DNA of 64,000 nt from Paenibacillus sp. L3-i20 (GTDB taxonomy: Bacteria > Bacillota > Bacilli > Paenibacillales > Paenibacillaceae): NCBI RefSeq assembly GCF_022180385.2, contig NZ_BQME02000001.1:310001-374000 (forward strand), read 5' to 3'. This document shows positions 45,308 through 54,220 of this stretch, in pieces. Made by a program: the position numbers and the translations under genes. Every line of letters begins with the position of its first letter. Position 1 is the first letter of the stretch. The notes under the pieces were generated by a model that saw nothing but the letters and a program-made list of their open reading frames with translations, was not told the DNA's origin and searched no databases.

Positions 45308-46159
45308 AACAGATGGCGCCTGATTATACCGTACAAAGAATATGTGAGGTTATGCAAGTATCAAGAAGTGGCTATTACCGGTATTTGCACACCTCTTTAA
45401 TGGATCGTGATCGAACAACCCAAGAACGTATACAAGCTATCTATGATCTACGTGAGGGCACATACGGGTATCGTAGGATTCAAATGGAACTAGAGCGTCG
45501 TTATGGTGAACGTGTTAACCATAAGAGAGTATATCGACTCATGAAAGAGATGGGACTAAGAGCCATTATTAGACGTAAGAGATTCCATCCTACTTCTTAC
45601 CAAGTCGCCGTTTCCGATGGACGGATTGCGGAGAATCTATTAAACCGTGATTTCAAAGCTGAAAAGCCAAACCAGAAATGGGTGACTGACATTACGCAAT
45701 ACCGCGTGTTGGACCAAAAGATATATCTATGCAATTAAGGATTTATTTAACGCAGAAATTATTGCATATCATATGAGTTTCAACAATGACAATCCATTAG
45801 TATTACATACGTTTGAAAAGGCATTTAACAAACATAAAGACGCGACTGGGAAACTACCTGAATTGATCGTTCACAGCGATCAAGGGAGCCAGTACACGTC
45901 TCATGCCTACCACAACATGCTGCCACAGGTTAGCGCCCAAATCAGCATGTCACGCCGAGGAAATTGTTATGACAACGCCTCAATGGAGAGCTTCTTCTCT
46001 CATCTGAAAGTAGAAGCACTCTATCCTTATGATATACGAGATATAGCCGAAGTTCAAAGGCGTATTGAAGATTACATTCATTTTTATAATGAAGAACGAA
46101 TTCAGAAGAAACTAAACAAGCTGACTCCGGTTGAATACCGTTGCCAGCTTGTTTCCTAG
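45253..46159 (+). pseudogene. IS3-family orfB, frameshifted
   Basis: The first part (to 45738) carries GYYRYLHTSL, YGYRRIQMELERRYG and the first catalytic D in WVTDITQYRV. The frame then breaks near 45729, consistent with a 2-bp loss, and resumes with IVHSDQGSQYTS (second D) and DNASMESFFSHLKVE (E). All three DDE residues remain, but the protein is split. Confidence 0.87.
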
Positions 46160-46226
46160 GGCTTTTTTCAATGTCTACTAAATTGGGGCTTGACCATGCC
46201 GCCCCCAAGGTCTCATAAGATTTACA

Positions 46227-46829
46227 TTAAATATTACTGTAGAACTTCATCAACTTCGAGATAATCTCTTCGGGGACGGTATAATTTCTAAAGTTAAGTG
46301 ACACTAAATCGGTGATTGCTTTATCCATTGTAAACCACGACTCACTGTTGTAGTCACCAATATCGGCATCATTAAAGCCTAGAACACAAATACCGTAACT
46401 CCGTTCCCCCCATATTGCCCATTTCATGGATGAAGATAGCATTACTACGACCTCAGAATTAAATAAAATAGCATCAGCAGGGCTCTCTTCAGGTCCTTGT
46501 TCAAGCATACTCCAGTATTCATCAGCCGTAGTTCCCTTCTGTAGAACGCACCAATTATACCGAGAGAACTCTTTATAGTAGTAATCTACAGGATTCGGGT
46601 CTAAAACAGCCATAATAACAAATGAATCACCGGACAAGCACATCAATTCCTCCAGTTCGTTCCAAAAACTACGACTCATTGCATGATCGAAATCAAGCAC
46701 AACAGTTTTTTGAAAGGGAACTTTACAAACTTGGTTGGGTAGTCGTTGTTCATAGTTGAACGTCTTTGTTACCCAATGTGTTGCCTCTTCAAACTGCTTT
46801 TTATCCTTTATAAATTTGTTCTGACTCAT
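46227..46829 (-). CDS. Candidate immunity protein of cassette A
   Basis: 200 aa, not recognised. Acidic, with several Trp residues (HWVTKTFNYEQ, VVLDFDHAMSRSFWNELEEL, WAIWGERSYGI). The start overlaps the toxin stop by ATGA, so it is translated with the toxin frame. This position is the standard one for polymorphic-toxin immunity genes. Its own terminator is split by two IS elements. Confidence 0.7.
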   Translation of the reverse strand: MSQNKFIKDKKQFEEATHWVTKTFNYEQRLPNQVCKVPFQKTVVLDFDHAMSRSFWNELEELMCLSGDSFVIMAVLDPNPVDYYYKEFSRYNWCVLQKGTTADEYWSMLEQGPEESPADAILFNSEVVVMLSSSMKWAIWGERSYGICVLGFNDADIGDYNSESWFTMDKAITDLVSLNFRNYTVPEEIISKLMKFYSNI

Positions 46830-47483
46830 TCATCAGCCCCCAATCTTATTTTGGTTGTTGGTTTGTCGCTTCCTTTGGCGTAAAAATCGGCAGTTGGTTG
46901 TCCCTGATTAGATTTATCACGTACAACATATTTAGCACCGTCTTTTGAATAGATGGTAGCACTACCGTCTTTAGTAACAGTTTTAGTCCAACCATCTCCC
47001 ATAAGACTACTCTCGAAATCCGCCCTTTTAACATTAGTTGAAACATTTTTCACGCTTTTTCCAACTGTAATGTCTTTATAACCACACTCTGTATTATGAA
47101 CCCATATTCCTAAATCAGTTACATAATAAGTATGGAAATCCGCAACCGTAAAGTTGTATACTGTAACAGGCTCATCAAGCTTAACGAACTCAACCTTATC
47201 AATCGTCAAATTGCTTCCATCAGCTTTTTGAAGTTTATCTCCTACTAGCAGTTCATCTGCGAAGACCCACCCTTTACCTTCAACCCAGAACGGATGGTTG
47301 TCGGTCGTCTCGATGACTTGTTCCCCAACATGCAATTTAATAATATCATCACGTTGGTTACGATATAAAGCCGTAACTTCTTTGTAAGCCAACTCGCCAT
47401 TAGAATCGTATTCAGACTTCGCAAGAACCTTATCCCCTACCTCGATTTCTTCGATAGGTTTCTCCCCTTCGTTAGTTATAAAC
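46826..47483 (-). pseudogene. Rhs cassette A: truncated HINT domain plus C-terminal toxin
   Basis: The frame is open from near 47513 to the stop, without a true start. From about 47483 on it matches the HINT domain of cassette B (NEGEKPIEEIEVGDKVL, HPFWVEGKGWVFADELLVGD, HTYYVTDLGIWVHN). The segment after HN, about 88 aa, is the toxin: GDGWTKTVTKDGSATIYSKD, then DKSNQGQPTADFYAKG and a basic end. It may be an RNase fold, but this is unproved. The IS110 element removed the 5' part and the HINT nucleophile Cys. Confidence 0.72.
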
Positions 47484-47513
47484 TTAAAACCAACAAAGGG
47501 AACGACGATAACT

Positions 47514-48758
47514 TTACGAAGCTATCGCCGCTAGTTCTGGCATAGGTGGAACACGATACTCCGACTTGTTCCGCATCATACTATAAAGGATGCTTACTAG
47601 TCTTCGCATAATGCAAATGATGGCTTGTTTCTTCTTTTTACCTTCACTTAATCGCTTCTCATAGTAAGCATAGAATAAAGGATTCAGTGGCTTCTTAGAC
47701 GTTCTAGCGGTCTGAACTTGTCTGACTGCTAACCCCCACAGAATCTTGTTCAAGGCTCTATTTCCTTGCCTTTGGTTACGGTCTTTACCTCTGCCACCGC
47801 TACTCATCTGGCTTGGTGTAAGCCCTGCATATTTCGCTAACTTATCTGCACTACTGAATCGGCTTATATCACCAATCTCAGCTACGATAGCGGAAGCTGT
47901 TACCGTATCAATGCCTGTAAATGTATTCAGCTTAAAGTCTAGCTTCTCCATAATATCACGGATATTGTCCTCTACATCGTTCATCTCACGATGTACATCT
48001 CGAACTTGGTTCACAAGACTACGAACGAGGAAATCACGGTATTCCTGACCTTTTCGCTTCGTATCTCCATCTGCTTGTACACTTTCAAGGATGAGCGTAG
48101 CTTTCTTTGTGGAACATGTATTTCTGCTATTTTCTCGTAGAAAGGTTGTGAGGTCTTCAAGTGTCACGCCCTCCAGTAAATACGGTGAAGGGTATTCATG
48201 CCATACTGCTAAAGCCGTTGCCCCATCCACTTCGGAAAAGAACTTGCTGTAGCTTGGATAGTTGTAACTTAACTGCGTATGTAATTGATTCTTGAGCATG
48301 ACAAGTGTGTCCCGTAAGCTATACCGTCGCATAACTAACTGTTTCAATATCCAGTAGTCATCTTGTGGTTGGGCTGTTGGCAATCTATCCAATTCATCCA
48401 ATAGCAACTTGGCAATATTCTCCGCATCCCAACTATCATGCTTTTCTGTCATGGCATAGCTTCTACGTTTCCAGTTCGATAGAGCGGCATTAACTTCTTT
48501 GACTAGGAAATGATTCTCTACAAGGTAAACAGCTAACGACCTTCCATAGCCGCCCACATCTTCTAATCCAAATACAACCGTCATACCTTCCTTGACATGC
48601 TTCTTTACCTTAGTGATTACCGCTGAAAAAGCCGATGGCTTATTCTCAAATTCTATTACTTCTAACTTCTCATTCCAACAATTAATAACAACGGCGGTAT
48701 GCGTCCGCTTATGTAAATCAACGCCGACATAGATAAACTGTTGCTTATGGTGCTTCAT
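47514..48758 (-). CDS. IS110-family transposase
   Basis: 414 aa. The N-terminal DEDD (RuvC-like) domain begins FIYVGVDLHKRTHTAVV, with E in VFGLEDVGGYG and D's in KHDSWDAENIAKLL. The C-terminal Transposase_20 domain has FTGIDTVTASAIVAEIGDI and LAKYAGLTPSQMSSGG with the Ser nucleophile region. Complete. It has interrupted cassette A; its right end is about 47483. Confidence 0.93.
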   Translation of the reverse strand: MKHHKQQFIYVGVDLHKRTHTAVVINCWNEKLEVIEFENKPSAFSAVITKVKKHVKEGMTVVFGLEDVGGYGRSLAVYLVENHFLVKEVNAALSNWKRRSYAMTEKHDSWDAENIAKLLLDELDRLPTAQPQDDYWILKQLVMRRYSLRDTLVMLKNQLHTQLSYNYPSYSKFFSEVDGATALAVWHEYPSPYLLEGVTLEDLTTFLRENSRNTCSTKKATLILESVQADGDTKRKGQEYRDFLVRSLVNQVRDVHREMNDVEDNIRDIMEKLDFKLNTFTGIDTVTASAIVAEIGDISRFSSADKLAKYAGLTPSQMSSGGRGKDRNQRQGNRALNKILWGLAVRQVQTARTSKKPLNPLFYAYYEKRLSEGKKKKQAIICIMRRLVSILYSMMRNKSEYRVPPMPELAAIAS

Positions 48759-48778
48759 GTTGAGTATCCCCTTTGCGA

Positions 48779-48888
48779 CTTATAGCGTTTAGGGAAAAAG
48801 AATAGCCGCATCGTCTGTTTAGTATTCACCAAGAAAGGTGTACATTGAAGGGTAAGCGTGTCTATTCTTCCTCTTTAAACGCTATAAG
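48779..48888 (-). ncRNA. Candidate bridge RNA of the IS110 element
   Basis: In the non-coding DNA just upstream of the transposase, two 27-nt arms (48779-48805 and 48862-48888) pair at 23 positions: TTATAGCGTTTA and AGAATAG blocks are exact. The 56-nt loop holds a CACC/GGTG hairpin. This is where IS110-group elements encode the bridge RNA. Confidence 0.55.
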
Positions 48889-48894
48889 ATAGCG

Positions 48895-49146
48895 TTAGTT
48901 TAGATTCATTTCATAGGCTAGAAAAGCTTTCGCTAGTCGTAGATGTAGTAATTCCAATCGAACATCTATTTCTACTTGATTGATGCTCAATAACACTTCT
49001 TCAACCATTAACTTATTAAACTGCTCACCATACCGAAAGATATAGTGGAATATGGCACATTGGCATTGTTCCAATGTTGCTAACTGCTTGTGGAATGTGT
49101 CTTCTTCCTCTACGTAGCGACTATATGTGTCCATTTGTTCGCTCAT
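48895..49146 (-). CDS. Small helical protein, unknown
   Basis: 83 aa from ATG 49146 (a GTG at 49155 is also possible). Helical and acidic: DTYSRYVEEEDTFHKQLATLE, then a second helix ending LAKAFLAYEMN. It lies 3 nt to 12 nt after the recombinase gene and probably shares its transcript. The stop abuts the IS110 end. Not recognised. Confidence 0.5.
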   Translation of the reverse strand: MSEQMDTYSRYVEEEDTFHKQLATLEQCQCAIFHYIFRYGEQFNKLMVEEVLLSINQVEIDVRLELLHLRLAKAFLAYEMNLN

Positions 49147-49158
49147 CTGCCCCACCGC

Positions 49159-49935
49159 CTATATAATGGCTTGATGAAGCCCATCAGCTTGAATATCGCC
49201 GTATAGATAGAGTCCTTGGTAAAACGATTTGCGGTCAAGTATTCGCTTGACTTGAACCTTTGTAAATAGCTTACCTTGCTGTGTTGTAAAGCCGTCTTTG
49301 TTCATTTGATACGCCAACAGTGACAACGACCAGTCGGAATGGGATTCTTTGAGTTCAAACAGATGTTGAACCGCTACCGCTTCATTGTGCTTGATGGTAA
49401 TTGCCTTTTGACCCTTACTAGCTTTGTAGCCAAATGCCACTCGTCCACCTGCGTAGCCGCCCTGCTGTGCTTTCTTGTTACGTCCTCGACTTAACTTCAT
49501 GCTGATTTCAAGCCTTTGGTATGCGTCCAGTAATTCCATCAGTCCATTGATTAGGAAATCAGAAGGGTCTTTCTTGTTAATGGAGTAGGTTGGTTGTTCA
49601 ATACTTTTCACGTTTACGCCTTGCTTCTTAAACTCCCGATGAACCAACACCTTCACGATATCAGACCGCCATAAACGGCTTGTATTAAGAACAACTACTG
49701 CATCTACATCTTGGGCGGCAATAGCGGTTAACATGGTCTGAAATCCAATTCTATCCACCTCAAGTGCATCCTCATCCACCTTCGCCCCACTGATTCCCTC
49801 GTCGGTAAAGATGTGTATTAAGTTCCATCCCTGTACTTCACAGTACGAACGGATTTCGTCTTGTTGGTACGCTAAGCTGTACCCATCCTTGGCTTGTCCT
49901 TGTGTCGATACTCTGACATAACCGATGACATTCAC
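49159..49935 (-). CDS. Serine recombinase (resolvase/invertase family)
   Basis: 258 aa from GTG 49935, which has GGTGGGGGG upstream; the frame extends to 50019. The resolvase domain has GYVRVSTQGQAKDGYS with the catalytic Ser, DAVVVLNTSRLWRS and the E-helix. A recombinase domain follows (GRVAFGYKASKGQKAITI to VKRILDRKSFYQGLY). It lacks the zinc ribbon and coiled coil of large integrases, so it is short or truncated. Confidence 0.88.
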   Translation of the reverse strand: MNVIGYVRVSTQGQAKDGYSLAYQQDEIRSYCEVQGWNLIHIFTDEGISGAKVDEDALEVDRIGFQTMLTAIAAQDVDAVVVLNTSRLWRSDIVKVLVHREFKKQGVNVKSIEQPTYSINKKDPSDFLINGLMELLDAYQRLEISMKLSRGRNKKAQQGGYAGGRVAFGYKASKGQKAITIKHNEAVAVQHLFELKESHSDWSLSLLAYQMNKDGFTTQQGKLFTKVQVKRILDRKSFYQGLYLYGDIQADGLHQAII

Positions 49936-50068
49936 CTGTAAATTCCCCCCACCGTTACGATAATTGGGATTATCGTTACTCTGTATAAATTTTGACGTGC
50001 TCTTTTCTTGATATGACAAAACTGCTAAACTGGCATTACTTACGATTAATGGAATAGTGATCTTAAAC

Positions 50069-50119
50069 GTGACTTATAGTCACATTCCACACTTCGATTA
50101 TAAGGTGACTTAAAGTCAC
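50069..50119. promoter_or_regulatory. Twin palindromic operators between recombinase and XRE genes
   Basis: GTGACTTATAGTCAC (50069-50083) and GTGACTTAAAGTCAC (50105-50119) share GTGACT/AGTCAC arms; their centres are 36 bp apart. They lie between divergent genes, upstream of the XRE gene, and are probably its binding sites. Confidence 0.75.
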
Positions 50120-50139
50120 TAGTCAAGGAGTTTTTTCTT

Positions 50140-50352
50140 ATGTTCAATCGAGAAATATTTGCAGAGCGATTCAAAATCTTACGCCTCATGAAATCTGTCT
50201 CACAACAGGACATCGCCGCATTTTTGGGAGTTGACAGAACTATCGTCAGTCATTGGGAAAGAGGGACACGAATACCTAGTCTAGAAGTTGCCTACACCTT
50301 GGCAGATTATTTTGACGTTAGCCTTGATTACCTAGTTGGACGTTCTGAGTGA
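50140..50352 (+). CDS. XRE-family helix-turn-helix regulator
   Basis: 70 aa, a Cro/CI-type HTH alone: RFKILRLMKSVSQQDIAAFL, then VDRTIVSHWERGTRIPSLE and the end YFDVSLDYLVGRSE. CAAGGAG precedes the ATG. Likely repressor of itself and of the divergent recombinase. Confidence 0.92.
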   Translation: MFNREIFAERFKILRLMKSVSQQDIAAFLGVDRTIVSHWERGTRIPSLEVAYTLADYFDVSLDYLVGRSE

Positions 50353-50865
50353 TTCTTCCCACTACCCCGATAACATCTGTAAGACTCGTAGAGCCACAAC
50401 ACAACATTCGATATTTCTATTGTATTAAATGCCTGTAAAGGCTTCCTGTGCGGTCTCAGAGACATTGAGCGAGCCGCCCGATGGGCGAGGGGAGCGGCGG
50501 CGGAACTCCATCTTTGATTCTTGAGTAAAGTATCCATAAGAGTTATCCGCCGTCTTTACCCTTCATCCAAGAATCTAGAATCTCCTTCGAAATCGCAGAC
50601 CGCCCATGGCGTGTCTGCTGTTTCTTCTCAAGTGATTCTTACTTTGGTTCTTATTAAATTGAATCTTATTAATGATTCTTATTAGTGAGACTTTCAGTCG
50701 GTTCGTACCAGACTATGTGTCTATATCCCAGACTCTCTGTCTACCATTGCCGACTTTCTGTCGGAATCGCGGACACATAGTCTACAGCCTTAATTTTTGC
50801 CATTTAACCGACTGACTGACGGCTATCTGGACAGGGAGTCTGCTGAAATAACAGACTCTAGATTT
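50353..50865. repeat. Iteron-like and hairpin-rich non-coding region
   Basis: About 510 bp without a good gene. At 50632-50690 a GATTCTTATTA-like unit occurs about four times. At 50705-50790 short palindromes recur (AGACTATGTGTCT, AGACTCTCTGTCT, CGACTTTCTGTCGG, GGACACATAGTCT). A GC-rich patch sits at 50465-50510. The pattern resembles a replication origin next to the HTH/Rep-like gene. Confidence 0.45.
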
Positions 50866-51486
50866 TCACCCGTTGACATCTAGCGGAAATCGCTTGGCAA
50901 ACGCCGTTGTTAGATACTGAGCGTAGCTGTCCAATATTTCCGTTTCAGCGAATTTATCCGTGGAGAAGCGTCTTTCATGAAGCCTTTGGAGACGGGCGGT
51001 ATACGCTGTGTAACCGTCACTGTTTACAACTACTTGAATCCACAGCGTCAGTTCCCTCTCGTTTACCTGCTTCCTCACACTGCCGATAAACTCATGTGTC
51101 TTCTCTGACAGGAGCAGATATGGATGTACGTGCAGGTAGTTCGGCAAGGAATACGTGTTGTTCTTACTTTGGCTGACCAGAATTAGCTTTTTGTCCTCTA
51201 GTTTCTTAATATGACGCTCTACCGTCTTGGAACTGCACCCGATATTTCTCGCTATCATCTCCATTGTCGGATAACACTCGTCCTTGTCGCTCATGTAGGC
51301 GATAATATCCACCAAAATCAGCTTCTCATATTCGTTAAGACCGTAGCACCTATGAAGCTTTTGCGGCACGATGGTATACCCCTTATGTTTCTCGGTAAAG
51401 TTGCTCTCCTTGGCAACCTCGTCCATGTAAACGTTGGCGGCTTTGGTACTTTTAATTAACCAGAAATCGGTTGTTCTTGTCTTCAT
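50866..51486 (-). CDS. Helix-turn-helix protein, possible plasmid-type replication initiator
   Basis: 206 aa. The N-terminus DFWLIKSTKAANVYMDEVAK is unusual. A winged-helix region follows: YGLNEYEKLILVDIIAYMSD, YPTMEMIARNIGCSSKTVERHIKKL, as in HTH_36-type proteins of plasmids and phages. The C-terminal half is not recognised. ATG 51486 has GGAAGG 8 nt upstream; the frame extends to 51519. Role in replication is an inference from the repeats beside it. Confidence 0.65.
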   Translation of the reverse strand: MKTRTTDFWLIKSTKAANVYMDEVAKESNFTEKHKGYTIVPQKLHRCYGLNEYEKLILVDIIAYMSDKDECYPTMEMIARNIGCSSKTVERHIKKLEDKKLILVSQSKNNTYSLPNYLHVHPYLLLSEKTHEFIGSVRKQVNERELTLWIQVVVNSDGYTAYTARLQRLHERRFSTDKFAETEILDSYAQYLTTAFAKRFPLDVNG

Positions 51487-51519
51487 TTGATGTACCTTCC
51501 TTTTCGATTGATGTATCAC

Positions 51520-51943
51520 CGCGCGGCGGCTGTGAAGTCAGGAAAGCGGCTAGCCTAAGCGTTACCTCGCCTGTTCTATGTAAACTGGTCGTCACCAGAC
51601 TGTCGTTCTGCTATAACCATCGGAGCATATTGCCAGATCGTTGCGGACTATTTAAAATTCTTCTTACTATCCATAGTCGATGTATGTCTGATAATAATTG
51701 CGGAAGGCATTTTATCTGAGAAAACCGCAAGAAAACGAAGATAAGGTTTTCGGCATAAAACTTGGAGATATCTAGGGATTTCAGTATAACTGAGAAGGAG
51801 AGCAGTACAACAAATAGGTTATAAAATTCAAGCATCTAGCTGTGCGTACACTATTTTGATGGAATTTTGGTACGGGATAGATGAGCGTAAAGTTCTTTCG
51901 GAACGTACCTCTCGATTCATTCGGCACTGGGTGGGGGTAAAAG
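51520..51943. other. Non-coding stretch with cassette-end repeat
   Basis: No gene found. A CTGGT/ACCAG hairpin is at about 51585. From 51889 to 51934 it matches 43555-43600 at most positions (TTCTTTCGGAACGT and CTCGATTCATTCGGCA are shared). Confidence 0.5.
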
Positions 51944-51975
51944 AAAAGACCTTGAGGATTGCCGCCCTCAAGGTC
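51944..51975 (-). terminator. Terminator of cassette B
   Basis: GACCTTGAGG/CCTCAAGGTC hairpin followed by TTTTCTTTT on the minus strand, just past immunity gene B. Confidence 0.8.
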
Positions 51976-51996
51976 AATGAAATTACATAAAATTAT

Positions 51997-52512
51997 TTAT
52001 AGTTCGATAATCGTTGATATTGATTTGTATCCTTCCGGTAGATTATACCTCCATAACTCTTCTACCCCAGAACCTCCAATATTTATCCCAAAGAATTGAG
52101 GGTCTAAAAATAGTTCCTGTTTATTAGTGTTGTTCGTTATGGATAACCTTAAAGTATCGCAGATAATTTCATTGCTGTTTACCTGCATATTGAACATCTC
52201 AATTTTGCTAACTTTGTTGTCAATCAAACTATTATCAAAAATAATGTCGCTAATATTTGATTTAGTCGGAATCACATCTTCTACCTCTACCCTTACATTA
52301 AAGGTTGGGGTTAATGCAATTGAAATTTTTGAATATTGCTCAATTGCTTCAACTTTTACGAGTTGATCACCAAACTCAAAAAACAGATAACTTCTATAAG
52401 GCACAAACTCTGCAAGTTCATTATCTCTTTCTGAAGGTAACAAGATACCCGTTACATAAACATTACTTAAAAAGTTATTTTGAATTACGCTTTTGATGTC
52501 TTCTAAATGCAT
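51997..52512 (-). CDS. Candidate immunity protein of cassette B
   Basis: 171 aa, not recognised, mostly beta-rich: YVTGILLPSERDNELAEF, YLFFEFGDQLVKVEAIEQ, then a conserved-looking end ELWRYNLPEGYKSISTIIEL. It follows the toxin frame by 20 nt with a good ribosome site (ACGAGGG). Immunity role inferred from position. Confidence 0.7.
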   Translation of the reverse strand: MHLEDIKSVIQNNFLSNVYVTGILLPSERDNELAEFVPYRSYLFFEFGDQLVKVEAIEQYSKISIALTPTFNVRVEVEDVIPTKSNISDIIFDNSLIDNKVSKIEMFNMQVNSNEIICDTLRLSITNNTNKQELFLDPQFFGINIGGSGVEELWRYNLPEGYKSISTIIEL

Positions 52513-52532
52513 AGGTATCCCTCGTCTCTTTA

Positions 52533-54065
52533 CTATTCAAACAAGAATTTCAAATCCATACCTTTTCCTGACTCCAAAAGAGTATGCCACTCACCATTTT
52601 GTTTTGTAGTCATTGTCAATCCATTACCTCGATAAACCTTATATACTTCTCCACCTTTTTGTAATGTTGCATTCCCTACAAATTTGACTTTACCATCATC
52701 AATCATACTTCCAAGATCACTTAAAAATCTTGAACTGGTTTCGTCGTTATATTTTTGATACTTTGTTCCAAGTGCGTTTTCTAGTAATTTTTTATGATCA
52801 AGAAAGTGACTTTTGAAATTTTTACCTGACGTAAGAATTGTACAGTTATGAACCCATATTCCAAGGTTGGATACAAAGTAAGAATGATAGTCCGCAACCA
52901 TAAAATTGTAAACTGTAGCTTGTCTTGGCGCTTTCTCAATCTTATCTATTGCTAGTTTAGTGCCATCACTTGAAACAAGCAAATCTCCAACCTTTAGGTC
53001 TTGTACGAGAGTCCACCCTTTTTCATCAAGCCAAAATGGATGTAATCCAGTTGTTTCGATGACTTCATCACCGATACGGACATAATAAATTTCATCAGCT
53101 TGCTTTTGGAAAAGCTTTACGACCTCTTTATATTCCACTTCTCCAGTTTCTTCATTCTTGGAAAGTACTTTATCCCCTACCTCGATTTCCTCGATAGGTT
53201 TCTCCCCTTCGTCTGTTTGAACCTTTGTCCCCGCAGTGAAGCAGTTACAACTAAATTTTTGACTTCTTGCATTCTGTTTTTCCATTCTGATTTCGTCTGC
53301 ATTGTTTTTAGGAGCATATTTAACAGTTGTTTTAACTGCTGGCTTAGTCACTGCTTTAGTTGCTTTTCCTACATACGAACCAGGCGCATATGGTACAAAT
53401 ACGGATACGACATCCCAAGCTAAATTTCCTGCGTTTTCCCAACTTGGTTCTTTATACATTTTATATGTACTATGACCAGCGCTTAAAAAATCCAAAATTG
53501 TTTCTACTGGAACATTACCACTTGGGTCAACATACTTTAACGGATTATTATATACATACGTATAGAGATTCTGACTTAAAGGATTGCCCAAGTCCCCCTC
53601 ATACGTATCCTTATTAATAAAACGCCCTAAACTCGGGTCATACCAACGCGCCCTCAGATACTGTAATTGAGTTGTCGAATCCCAAGGCTCGCCAGAGTAT
53701 CGGAAAATATTTGAAACCTGTTCAGTAGCAGTTAGTGTATTTCCCCAGAGATCATAGGTGTAGGTATTCAATGCGTTATTCCCACTACTGCCCCGTAATT
53801 CAATCACATCACCATGACCGTTGTGCAAATAATAAGCTTGACCTGCTGCATCCTGCCTTGCAGCCAACTGATGCCCACGTACATATCTTGCTTTGAAAGT
53901 GACCTTTCCATTACTATCCACAATTCCTTCAGCAATTACATTTGGTCCATCGTAATAATATCTCGTCTTGACACCAGCTTCTGTTCGTTCGAAAAGCAAT
54001 CCATCGCCATTATAACGATAGGTAACCTTTTCCCCATTAACCGTTTCTTTTTTTTTAGACGATTA
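52533..54065 (-). pseudogene. Orphan Rhs cassette B: RHS core end, HINT domain and toxin
   Basis: About 510 codons, open from a stop near 54068 with no start. The RHS core end has YYYDGPNVIAEG, YYLHNGHGDVIELRG, YLRARWYDPSLGRFINKD and YVDPSGN. A spacer of 90 aa follows, then a HINT domain (CNCFTAGTKVQT to LGIWVHNC) that should self-cleave. The last about 100 aa form the toxin (NFKSHFLDHKKLLENALG, ending GMDLKFLFE), unknown. Likely a silent reserve tip. Confidence 0.82.
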
Positions 54066-54164
54066 TAGAAATCCTAATTATATATCGTTGTTACAGTAAG
54101 AAGTTCTAAATAATTTCCCAACCACGACATATGTTTATATCTTTTGATTGGGTATCAGCGTAGC

Positions 54165-54206
54165 AAAAAATGAAGCCGCCAAGGAGTGGTTATTCCTTGA
54201 CGGCTC
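54165..54206 (-). terminator. Terminator of cassette C
   Basis: GAGCCGTCAAGGA pairs with TCCTTGGCGGCTTC and is followed by TTTTTT on the minus strand. Confidence 0.85.
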
Positions 54207-54220
54207 AAAGTCGCACCCTA

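Larger units (their letters stand above)
44915..46196 (+). mobile_element. Frameshifted IS3-family element (relic)
   Basis: About 1.28 kb. The ends are inverted: TAGACATT and AAAAAGCCC occur near both ends, with CA/TG tips. Both reading frames are broken. It sits inside the terminator that would follow immunity gene A: CCTTGAGG is left of the insertions and CCCCCAAGG right of them. Copy 1 then landed beside its left tip. Confidence 0.8.

Noticed and set aside
50520..50640. Minus-strand peptide-like stretch (RHGRSAISKEILDSWMKG)
   Set aside because: It looks protein-like, but a stop lies just upstream and no start exists; too short to call even as a relic.
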